DNA from: Betaproteobacteria bacterium
Lineage (GTDB): Bacteria; Pseudomonadota; Gammaproteobacteria; Burkholderiales; SG8-39
Direction of reading: 5' to 3'
DNA: 26,480 nucleotides
Assembly: GCA_005884335.1 (NCBI GenBank)
Contig: VBCJ01000294.1
Span: forward strand, 1 to 26,480
This document shows, in pieces, positions 8,238 to 14,772 of this stretch. The notes beneath the pieces were generated by a model. It was not told where the DNA came from. It worked only from the letters and a program-made list of their open reading frames with translations, and made no database searches. The stretch's first letter is position 1. The number at the start of each line of letters is the position of its first letter. Both the position numbers and the translations under genes were made by a program.

Positions 8238-8278
8238 CCCGAATCGCGGGAGCCGCCCTTAAGTCGACCCCCCGAGAT

Positions 8279-8899
8279 TCAATACTCGACCGGAACGGGA
8301 TCGAGGCTGCGCCAAAGATACCAGGTCGCGACCGAACGCCAGGGATCCCAGACCGAGGCAAGCTTGCGCATCGTCCGAAGCGACACCGAGCGACCGCGAA
8401 AATAATTCCGACAGATGGCGCGCCGCAGCCCAAGATCGTCCAGAGGCAACACATTGGGGCGCAACAGGCAAAAAATCAGGAACATCTCCGCGGTCCAGCG
8501 TCCGATGCCCCGAACCTGGACGAGCTCGGCGATCACCGCCTCGTCCTCCATCTCGGCCCAAGCCGCGACGTGCAGGCTCCCGCGGACGAAATGGCGGGCG
8601 AGTCCGGCGAGATACTCGGCCTTGCGCCTGGACAGGCCGCAAGCGGCGAGCCTCGCGCGTCCTGCGTCGACGACCTGTCCGGGGAGCATTCGCGGCGCGA
8701 CCGCGACGACACGCGCCCAGATGCTCGCGGCGGCTTTGACCGAAATCTGCTGGCCGACGATCGAGCGGGCCAGGGTGAAAAACGGCTCGCCGCGCGGCTC
8801 GAGCGCGATGCGTGGATGATCGTGGATGATCCGCGCGAGCACCGGATCTCGATTCGCGAGTGCGCGTTTGGCCGAGTGCCAATAAGATGGTGCAGCCAC
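8279..8899 (-). CDS. DNA-3-methyladenine glycosylase II (AlkA-type, HhH-GPD)
   Basis: This base-excision-repair enzyme should remove alkylated purines from DNA. The 206-residue product has the helix-hairpin-helix VRGIGRWTAEMFLIF (129-143) followed by LPLDDLGLR, where Asp155 aligns with the catalytic aspartate of the HhH-GPD superfamily. SIVGQQISVKAA (46-57) is the second hallmark. It lacks the N-terminal TBP-like domain of E. coli AlkA, as do most short AlkA-type enzymes, and no C-terminal Fe-S cluster cysteines are present, which argues against Nth/MutY. The start is GTG at 8897-8899 with GGGAGA nine bases upstream, 13 bases after the stop of the DUF6352-type gene, so the two probably share a transcript. 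Confidence 0.9.
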   Translation of the reverse strand: MAAPSYWHSAKRALANRDPVLARIIHDHPRIALEPRGEPFFTLARSIVGQQISVKAAASIWARVVAVAPRMLPGQVVDAGRARLAACGLSRRKAEYLAGLARHFVRGSLHVAAWAEMEDEAVIAELVQVRGIGRWTAEMFLIFCLLRPNVLPLDDLGLRRAICRNYFRGRSVSLRTMRKLASVWDPWRSVATWYLWRSLDPVPVEY

Positions 8900-8912
8900 G
8901 CCGATGTTCTCC

Positions 8913-9929
8913 CTACGCGCGGGATGCGAGGGGTAGATTGAGAAGAAGGTTCTGCGGCTTCATGCGCACGACAGCTTTCTCATCCATCGACAATGCCAGA
9001 TAGACGGGTCGACCCGCGATGTCCGCGCGCATCGCCGCGGACTCCTCGAAGTCGAGGCGGAACAGCGCGAGCAGGCGGCGGAGAATTCCCGGTTCAATTT
9101 CATCGCCGCGCCATAGACCGTTCAACAGTGCTGTCGACTCCGCATCCAAACCAATGTGCCAAGCCCAGCCGCGGTCCTCCACCGCGCGCAGCGGCTGTAT
9201 ATTCACCTTGACGCCAAAGAAATGCCGGATCCATTTTTCCATCACCCGGCAGAACGCTTTGTTGGCGGCCCGCCCGAAGTTCATGCTGATCACAAAATCG
9301 TGGCGCTGATCGCGGAGCCAGTAGGCTTGCGCGTTTTCAGTATCGAGCACATCGAGGTTCACCGTCGCCAGGGGCGCCTGCGCCTCCACAATCAACCGGC
9401 CCAGACTGCCCAGGCTCCCGCCCGAGGCGTGCATGTCGACTGTTTCGAGGTCGGCAAGCATCACCGCGCCCTCCTCGGTGCTCGCCTTTTGCTCCCGGAA
9501 GAAAACCTCTCCCGCGCGCGGCTCGAGCGCATCCTCGCAGCCCTCGAGAATATTGCGCACGATGATCTGGACGAGCTGGTCGATGAAAAGGGGCGGGACC
9601 GCGACATCTCCGCCCGAAAAAATCTCCAGGTAGGAGGACTCCAGCGACTCCGCGCGCTTCAGTCTCCCGAGGAACGCGAGCAGAACGCGGTAGTTGTCGC
9701 GGGCGTCCGCGTCCTCGATGCTCTCCAGAGCCGGCGGAGCCGGGTCCCGGCGCGGATCCTCCATGAGCGCCTCGTGCAGAGCGATCTCGTTCGGCCCGGA
9801 TTCCTCGGCGGGCCGGATCTCCGGGCGCATCAGGTAGGCGCGCAGGAAATCGTCGGTGATGGAAAGGCGTCCCTCGTTGTCGCGCTCGAGCAGGTGAAAA
9901 CCCGAATTGCGCCAGAAATCTTTAGAAAT
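8913..9929 (-). CDS. DUF6352-type protein of unknown function, probable ATT start
   Basis: The 338-residue product begins SKDFWRNSGFHLLERD after the initiator and ends KPQNLLLNLPLASRA. It resembles conserved betaproteobacterial proteins grouped as DUF6352, recalled from segments such as ITDDFLRAYLMRPEI, VPPLFIDQLVQIIVRNIL and WHIGLDAESTALLNGL. No function is established; no signal peptide or membrane segment is visible. No ATG, GTG or TTG lies near the expected start in this frame. An ATT at 9929-9927 sits nine bases after a perfect CAGGAG and matches the expected N-terminus. The frame stays open to 10280, but that extension is not protein-like. alkA follows 13 bases downstream. Confidence 0.75.
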   Translation of the reverse strand: MSKDFWRNSGFHLLERDNEGRLSITDDFLRAYLMRPEIRPAEESGPNEIALHEALMEDPRRDPAPPALESIEDADARDNYRVLLAFLGRLKRAESLESSYLEIFSGGDVAVPPLFIDQLVQIIVRNILEGCEDALEPRAGEVFFREQKASTEEGAVMLADLETVDMHASGGSLGSLGRLIVEAQAPLATVNLDVLDTENAQAYWLRDQRHDFVISMNFGRAANKAFCRVMEKWIRHFFGVKVNIQPLRAVEDRGWAWHIGLDAESTALLNGLWRGDEIEPGILRRLLALFRLDFEESAAMRADIAGRPVYLALSMDEKAVVRMKPQNLLLNLPLASRA

Positions 9930-10010
9930 TGTGAATTGCTCCTGTAGTCCAACAACCCGACGAGCTGCGACGACTGATATCTTGCCAGAGATAGCGCCTA
10001 CTAGAGCCGC

Positions 10011-10046
10011 GTGCCAAATCGGAATCTGTCCGGTATACTCCGCGCC
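10011..10046 (+). promoter_or_regulatory. Candidate promoter for the small ORF and MFS gene
   Basis: GTGCCA (10011-10016) and TATACT (10034-10039) are separated by 17 bases, which is a good sigma70 arrangement. The start would be near 10046, leaving a leader of about 234 bases before the MFS ATG that contains the small ORF and the hairpin. Confidence 0.5.
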
Positions 10047-10073
10047 GTCCCATCTCAATCGACGAACGCACCT

Positions 10074-10184
10074 ATGGACCGCCACGCAAATCCAAATCCC
10101 TCTCGCCGCTTCTGCGGCGGCATGGCGCGTGGCGCGGACAGCGTGCGTTACGCCGGCTTGCCGTTCATCGGCTGCAAAGACTGA
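10074..10184 (+). CDS. Small ORF (36 codons) in the MFS leader
   Basis: The reading starts MDRHANPNPSRRFCGG and ends AGLPFIGCKD before TGA. It lies entirely between the candidate promoter and the MFS gene, followed at once by a long hairpin (10191-10231). It has two cysteines and several arginines, and no membrane segment. No Shine-Dalgarno sequence is seen, and I recognise no family. It could be a leader peptide or a small protein, or it could be a chance ORF in GC-rich DNA. Confidence 0.3.
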   Translation: MDRHANPNPSRRFCGGMARGADSVRYAGLPFIGCKD

Positions 10185-10190
10185 CCCGCG

Positions 10191-10231
10191 GGCCGATTGC
10201 CCGCCGGGCTTCGAGGCGGGACGAATCGGCC
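10191..10231 (+). repeat. Long imperfect hairpin in the MFS leader
   Basis: Outer arms GGCCGATT (10191-10198) and AATCGGCC (10224-10231) and inner arms CCCGCC (10200-10205) and GGCGGG (10215-10220) give 14 paired bases, a 1/3-base interior loop and a 9-base loop. No T-run follows, so it is not a standard intrinsic terminator. It ends 48 bases before the MFS start. Confidence 0.55.
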
Positions 10232-10279
10232 GACCAGCCAGAGTCGTTTCCGCTTCGCTCAACAGGCGACGGAAAGACA

Positions 10280-11596
10280 ATGGCGAACTTACTTCGACGA
10301 CTGAATCCCACCCGAGCGTTCAACGGGCTGTGGCGCCACGGCGATTTTGTGCGGCTGTGGAGCTCGCTCACCATCACCCACTTCGGCGGGCAGATCACCT
10401 TCCTCGCGCTGCCGCTCACCGGCGCCCTGCTGCTCGATGCGACGCCGCTCGAAATGGGCGTCCTCACGGCGCTCGAGGCGCTGCCGTTCGCGCTCTTCGG
10501 CCTGTTCGCAGGCGTGCTGGTGGACCGCATGCCCAAGCTTCCGATCATCGTATGGTCGGACATCGCGCGCGCCCTGGCCTTGCTCGCGGTGCCGCTTTGC
10601 GCGTGGCTCGGCGTGCTCTCCATGGGGGTGCTCTATGCGGTCGGCTTCCTCGTCGGACTTGGAACCGTTTGCGGCTGGCCGGCTTACCAGGTCTTCATGA
10701 CCGAACGGGTCGGCCGCGGCAATCTGGTCGAAGCGAACGCCAAGATCGGGGTGAGCGATTCCGCCGCGCAGCTCGTCGGTCCCGGAATTGCGGGTGCACT
10801 GATCCAGTGGCTCACGGCGCCGTTCGCGATACTGCTCGATGCGCTGTCGTTCCTGCTTTCGGCCTGGATTCTGCGCGGCATCCGCTCCGGGCCCAACGAC
10901 GCGCCGAAGATGCGCGCCTCGAGCATCGGTGCGGAGATTCGCGAAGGATTGTCCGCGATCTGGCGCAACGCCGTGCTGCGTGCGCTCGCCTGGGCGATTT
11001 CCGTGTGGCAGATTTTCCGGCATGCATCGCTGGCGATCGTGGTGCTGTACGCGGCGCGCGAGCTCGGTTTCAGCGCCGGGCGTGTCGGCGCGCTGTGGAT
11101 GCTCGCCGGCATCGGCTCGCTCGGCGCCACGGCCGCCATCGAGCGCCTCAACCGGCGCCTCGGCTTTGGCCCCACCATGCTGGCCGGGATGCTGGGGACG
11201 GGCGTCGGCTGGCTGCTGCTCGCCACTGCATCGGGAAGCGAGCTCGCCGCCTCGGCCCTGTTCGGCCTCGGGCTGTTCGTGCTCGACTTCAGCGGCATGG
11301 TGTTCTTCATCAACTATCTGACGCTGCGCCAGGCAGTGACGCCGGATCCGCTGCTCGGGCGCGTGACGGCGACGATGATCTGCCTCACGGTGGCGACGGC
11401 GCCTTTCGGCGGCTTGGCCGGTGGCTGGATCGCCGAGCATGCGGGATTGCGGGCGACATTGCTCCTAGCGGGTCTTGGCGCGATCGTGCTGGTACCGCTC
11501 GTCGCCTGGGCCTCTCCGCTCCTGCGCCTGCGTACGCTCGACGAAGCTCAGGAACCGCGGCAGACCGAGAGCCTTGCCGAGGAGATGGCCGGATAG
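10280..11596 (+). CDS. Major facilitator superfamily exporter (MFS_3/EntS-like)
   Basis: The 438-residue integral membrane protein has about 12 hydrophobic segments and begins with a charged N-terminus before LWSSLTITHFGGQITFLALP. The cytoplasmic motif after helix 2 reads LFAGVLVDRMPKLPIIVWSD, a form of the MFS A-motif as found in EntS/MFS_3-type exporters. The second half starts with FRHASLAIVVLYAARELG. The substrate cannot be told from sequence; the subfamily includes siderophore and drug exporters. GGAAAG lies just before the ATG. It converges on the HNH gene with 34 bases between stops and no clear terminator. Confidence 0.88.
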   Translation: MANLLRRLNPTRAFNGLWRHGDFVRLWSSLTITHFGGQITFLALPLTGALLLDATPLEMGVLTALEALPFALFGLFAGVLVDRMPKLPIIVWSDIARALALLAVPLCAWLGVLSMGVLYAVGFLVGLGTVCGWPAYQVFMTERVGRGNLVEANAKIGVSDSAAQLVGPGIAGALIQWLTAPFAILLDALSFLLSAWILRGIRSGPNDAPKMRASSIGAEIREGLSAIWRNAVLRALAWAISVWQIFRHASLAIVVLYAARELGFSAGRVGALWMLAGIGSLGATAAIERLNRRLGFGPTMLAGMLGTGVGWLLLATASGSELAASALFGLGLFVLDFSGMVFFINYLTLRQAVTPDPLLGRVTATMICLTVATAPFGGLAGGWIAEHAGLRATLLLAGLGAIVLVPLVAWASPLLRLRTLDEAQEPRQTESLAEEMAG

Positions 11597-11630
11597 CACC
11601 CAGCTATTGCGACAGGGCAGCGCGCCGCGG

Positions 11631-12224
11631 CTAGGCCGCCGCGCCGGCCAGCGTGATGATGCGACTGTGAGAGGAAACGTGCTGCACCAGAAATTCCATC
11701 TGGTCCGCGAGAATTTTCCGATTGGTGAGGATCAGGTACTCCGCCTTGTTCGGAACATAGGGTGCGTAGAGAAGCTCCAGTCCCGATTCTTCCGGCACGC
11801 GGTTGCGCTTGATTCCGTTGCAGGCACGGCACGCCGTGACCACGTTCATCCACGTGTCGGTGCCGCCGCGCGAAACCGGCCGGATATGGTCCCGCGTCAA
11901 CCGCAGGAAGCTGAACCCCCCTCCGCAGTACGCGCAGATATGTCGGTCGCGGCGGAAAAGCTCGCGGTTGTTGAGCGGAGGCACCTGATTGAAGCCCTTC
12001 ATCGCCATCGCCTTGCCCTTGATCGCGATGATCGAACGCGCCGTGATGCTGGAGCGCCTGCCCGTCGCCCGGGAGATGCCGCCGTGGAAAACGAACTCCC
12101 GCTCGCCCAGCGTCCAGGCGACCAGGTTCTTCGCGTAGTAAAAGCACGCCTGTTGCCAGTTGACCCAACGGTGAGGCACCCCATGATTATCCAGGGTCAG
12201 AATCAGCGGAATTTCGCCCGCCAT
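11631..12224 (-). CDS. HNH endonuclease domain protein
   Basis: The 197-residue product has a zinc-binding HNH fold at about 95-145: CAYC (Cys97, Cys100), RDHIRPVSRGG (Asp112-His113), Asn127 in WMNVVTACRAC and the second cysteine pair Cys132/Cys135. The N-terminal ~90 residues are conserved in stand-alone proteobacterial HNH proteins of this length but have no assigned role. GGAGA sits upstream of the ATG. It stands alone rather than next to a methyltransferase or a phage terminase, so restriction or packaging cannot be inferred. A 14-bp palindrome lies about 70 bases upstream. Confidence 0.85.
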   Translation of the reverse strand: MAGEIPLILTLDNHGVPHRWVNWQQACFYYAKNLVAWTLGEREFVFHGGISRATGRRSSITARSIIAIKGKAMAMKGFNQVPPLNNRELFRRDRHICAYCGGGFSFLRLTRDHIRPVSRGGTDTWMNVVTACRACNGIKRNRVPEESGLELLYAPYVPNKAEYLILTNRKILADQMEFLVQHVSSHSRIITLAGAAA

Positions 12225-12291
12225 GCTATGTCTCCGACTCTCTGTTGCGGCTCAAAACTCTTGCCCAAACAATCGTCTGCAGCGGATTGTG

Positions 12292-12305
12292 CCGGAAATT
12301 TCCGG
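12292..12305. promoter_or_regulatory. Perfect 14-bp palindrome between the bicupin and HNH genes
   Basis: CCGGAAATTTCCGG is fully self-complementary. It lies 68 bases upstream of the HNH start and 33 bases beyond the bicupin stop. It could be an operator for the HNH gene; no T-run follows, so terminator function is unlikely. Confidence 0.3.
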
Positions 12306-12337
12306 GCTACGCCATACCTTGGCGGCGGATTCGGCGG

Positions 12338-13456
12338 TCAAGCCGCTTTGGACGCCGATTCGGCCAGTTCCGCCCTGTAGGCCTCCTCCATCCTTGGCTT
12401 CAAGTCGTGCTGGGCGAGCGCCTCTGTAAAGAGCTTGCGAATCTCCGGCTTTTCGTCCACGTAGTCGATCTGGTCGCCGCCCATGCGCCTGCTGATCCAG
12501 GCTTTGGGAACCCCTTGTTCGTTCCGAATGGACGTGGCTTCGTGCTTGAACGCCAGATAGCGCGCGGGCGCTGAGCCCGTATTGAAATGCTGGTGGAACC
12601 ACATGTTCGGCGGCACGATCATCGTTCCGACCTGCCAGTCGTAACGGCGCGGCTCGTCGCCCTCGGGCCACATGAGGCTATAGCCCTCCCCGGAGAGCAC
12701 GATCACATGCGCGCCGGGGCCGTGCGCGTGTGCCTTCTTGTACGTGCCGATGGGAAACTGTGAGATATGGCTGTTCATCGATCCCCGCGCCATATTGAAG
12801 CGGATGTGCCCGCCGCCCGCGCCGCGCTCCTTGGCGGAAATGAGCGGCAAGTTGACGGCGTCGGAGACGAAGTTGGTCTGGAGCAGCAGGCCCTTCTGTT
12901 CGCCCTTGTTGCTGAAGTAGTCCGGCTCGCCGGAAAAACGGTTCTTGAAATCATATTTCGTGTTGAATACGAACTCGACATCCTCATAGAGGTTGATGAC
13001 CGCGGGCCCGTTGGTCACCGCCACGTAGCGCGCGGGCCCTCTGCCCGATCCGTTGAAATGTTGGTGCCAAGCGTTGAGGGGGATCGCAAATAGCGAACCC
13101 GCCTTCCATTCGAAGGTGATGCGCTGGCCGGCGTCGTTCCAAACCGTCGTGGAGCCGAGGCCGGTCAGTACGTAGATCATTTCCTCGAACAGCTGTCGCT
13201 GCGGCGCGAGCTTTGCCCCAGCCGGGATTTCGCACACGTAGCAGTCGTTCGAGGTCCGCGAGGCATCGTGATTGAGGTAGACGCCGAATCCTCCGCGCCG
13301 TACCCAAGGCTTCAGCGCAACGGTGCGCAGGTTCGCAACGTAGTGCGCGCCGATGATGTCCAGACCTTCGCTTCGCACCCAGCGCGCGTACGGTGTGTCT
13401 TTTTCGGTCGCAAACTTCTTTGCGAATTCTTCCGGGACGATAGCGTCTCTAGCCAT
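12338..13456 (-). CDS. Bicupin protein, third cupin gene of the EutA-cupin cluster
   Basis: The 372-residue protein has two cupin barrels. The N-terminal one has QRQ (Gln86, Gln88) where metal-binding HxH is expected, but keeps Glu92 and His131 (WHQHFN). The C-terminal one has His243, His245 and His288 (FHQHFN) with Ala249 at the usual Glu position, which leaves a three-His site as in gentisate and thiol dioxygenases. Length and two-barrel layout resemble gentisate/salicylate-type dioxygenases, but overall similarity is not clear enough to name a reaction. AGGAG lies six bases before the ATG. It is the last gene of the cluster, 39 bases after the previous cupin gene. No signal peptide is seen. 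Confidence 0.85.
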   Translation of the reverse strand: MARDAIVPEEFAKKFATEKDTPYARWVRSEGLDIIGAHYVANLRTVALKPWVRRGGFGVYLNHDASRTSNDCYVCEIPAGAKLAPQRQLFEEMIYVLTGLGSTTVWNDAGQRITFEWKAGSLFAIPLNAWHQHFNGSGRGPARYVAVTNGPAVINLYEDVEFVFNTKYDFKNRFSGEPDYFSNKGEQKGLLLQTNFVSDAVNLPLISAKERGAGGGHIRFNMARGSMNSHISQFPIGTYKKAHAHGPGAHVIVLSGEGYSLMWPEGDEPRRYDWQVGTMIVPPNMWFHQHFNTGSAPARYLAFKHEATSIRNEQGVPKAWISRRMGGDQIDYVDEKPEIRKLFTEALAQHDLKPRMEEAYRAELAESASKAA

Positions 13457-13495
13457 GGAATGCTCCTACACCTGTAGAGCGATGCCGCGCCAGCG

Positions 13496-14110
13496 TTAAG
13501 CGGGCTCCTTGACCTTCCCCGCGAGATATTGCTTGATGAGATCCGCGTTGAGCACGACCTTGGAGTCGTACTCCGGCGCGTCCTCCAATTGCTCGAGGTC
13601 GTTCAATCCGCAATATTTGTAAATGCGGTTGGTCGCGGAGATGAGTCTCGCGGGACGCTGTGGATCCGCGTTGAAATGCTGATGGATCGTGTTGGGTGGA
13701 ATGTAGATCACGTCCCCCGCTTCCCACTCGTAGCGCTTCACTTCCGCCTGTGGCTTCCAGTGGTAGGTGTCGGTGATCTCCACGTCGCAGTCCTGGTGCA
13801 AGTCGTAACCGCGGCCTTCCACGACGTACAGGCACTCCTCGGCGAGGTGCCGGTGCTTCCCCGATCGGCTCCCGGGCGGAACGATTTGCATGTAAGCGTC
13901 CACCGTTTCCATACGCGTGTTCATCTGCTCGTTCAACAGATGCTTGAGCAAGCCCTGCCGGGACATCTCCCACGGCATCTCTTCCGGATGTACGATCTTC
14001 TTGCGCTTGGCGTTGCGCACCGGCTGATTCAGCGCGTCGTCCAGCAACGCCTGGTACAACTTTCCACTCGTCGTCCCGCGCATCCAGGCTTTCGATTCAC
14101 CCCAGGCCAT
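13496..14110 (-). CDS. Single-cupin protein with complete metal site
   Basis: The 204-residue protein carries one cupin barrel (about 70-160) with all four classical ligands: His86, His88 and Glu92 in KHRHLAEECLYVVEGRG, and His143 in the second motif (PPNTIHQHFN, Asn147). It is the only one of the four cupin domains in this cluster with the full set. The N-terminal ~65 residues (WGESKAWMRGTTSGKLYQ) and the C-terminal ~40 residues have no match I recognise. AAGGAG precedes the ATG by seven bases. It lies between the other two cupin genes with 32- and 39-base gaps, so co-transcription is likely. A dioxygenase, isomerase or sensor role is possible. Confidence 0.85.
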   Translation of the reverse strand: MAWGESKAWMRGTTSGKLYQALLDDALNQPVRNAKRKKIVHPEEMPWEMSRQGLLKHLLNEQMNTRMETVDAYMQIVPPGSRSGKHRHLAEECLYVVEGRGYDLHQDCDVEITDTYHWKPQAEVKRYEWEAGDVIYIPPNTIHQHFNADPQRPARLISATNRIYKYCGLNDLEQLEDAPEYDSKVVLNADLIKQYLAGKVKEPA

Positions 14111-14142
14111 TTCGTTTCTCCTTCGTAATCGTCACGCGCTCA

Positions 14143-14697
14143 TCATTTCGCATGGTTGTAATCGACCTCTGCCTCCCTGGCCTCGAAGCCCTTCCCGCCG
14201 GGGGCGGGCTCGGTGGGACGAGGCTCGACAAGATGCTGGAACAGCATGTTCAGGAACATGTACATCGGCTTGGTCTTCAGCACGAGCGCGCGCGCCGGCT
14301 TGGCGGGATCGGCGTTGAAGTGCTGATGCACGCAGTTGTTGTGGACCACCGCAATGTCCCCTGCCTGCCAGTCGTACCGGATCCCGTCGTGGATCTCGTA
14401 ACCCTTGCCGTCGAGGATATAGAACGCCGCCTCGTTGACGTGGCCGTGTTTCTGGGACTTGCCTCCAGGGCCGTATTCCTCGAGGTGGATGTGCAGCGTC
14501 TGCGTGATTCCGTCCTCGGGCTCGACGTAGTGACGGCTGTACGCCTGTGGACCGTCGATGAACTTGATCTGGTTGCCCTTGCGCACGCGAGGCAGTGCGC
14601 GCAGCCGGGCGAGTTCGTCCTTGAGCTTGTAATGCCCGGTGATGGCCCGGACAAATACCCGGTTTTTCTTGCTGCTGTAATGCGATTCGACGCCCAT
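14143..14697 (-). CDS. Single-cupin protein, first cupin gene after the EutA-like gene
   Basis: The 184-residue product has one cupin barrel (about 65-140). The first motif HGHVNEAAFYILDGKG supplies His84 and His86, with Ala90 at the usual Glu position (a Glu sits one residue earlier). The second motif NCVHQHFN supplies His124 and Asn128. This could be a three-His metal site. The start at 14697 is preferred because GGAGAG stands a few bases before it; an upstream in-frame ATG (14721) overlaps a possible -10 element. The C-terminus is charged with no membrane segment. It shares the WQAGD...HQHFN...PAR pattern with its neighbours, which suggests duplication. Confidence 0.85.
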   Translation of the reverse strand: MGVESHYSSKKNRVFVRAITGHYKLKDELARLRALPRVRKGNQIKFIDGPQAYSRHYVEPEDGITQTLHIHLEEYGPGGKSQKHGHVNEAAFYILDGKGYEIHDGIRYDWQAGDIAVVHNNCVHQHFNADPAKPARALVLKTKPMYMFLNMLFQHLVEPRPTEPAPGGKGFEAREAEVDYNHAK

Positions 14698-14712
14698 CTG
14701 TCTCTCCGTTCG

Positions 14713-14725
14713 TGCCGACATTATA
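14713..14725 (-). promoter_or_regulatory. Candidate -10 element before the first cupin gene
   Basis: Minus-strand TATAAT (14725-14720) is a consensus -10. A -35 match at 17 bases is poor. Transcription would start near 14713, giving a leader of about 15 bases that contains the GGAGAG ribosome-binding site. It would allow the cupin genes to be expressed apart from the EutA-like gene. Confidence 0.38.
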
Positions 14726-14772
14726 CCCTTCCACTTTAAGGGCTTTGCGGCCTCCGTTCCCGCGCGCTGCGT

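Noticed and set aside
9930..10280. N-terminal extension of the DUF6352-type protein to an ATG at 10280
   Set aside because: The extra 117 residues are Arg/Ala-rich and not protein-like, and they cover the promoter and leader of the MFS gene.
10289..11440. Long minus-strand frame opposite the MFS gene
   Set aside because: Composition is typical of a shadow frame (Arg, Glu, Gln and His rich); the plus-strand MFS protein is clear.
14698..14721. Upstream ATG of the first cupin gene
   Set aside because: It overlaps the candidate -10 element and lacks a ribosome-binding site, whereas the ATG at 14697 has GGAGAG at suitable distance.
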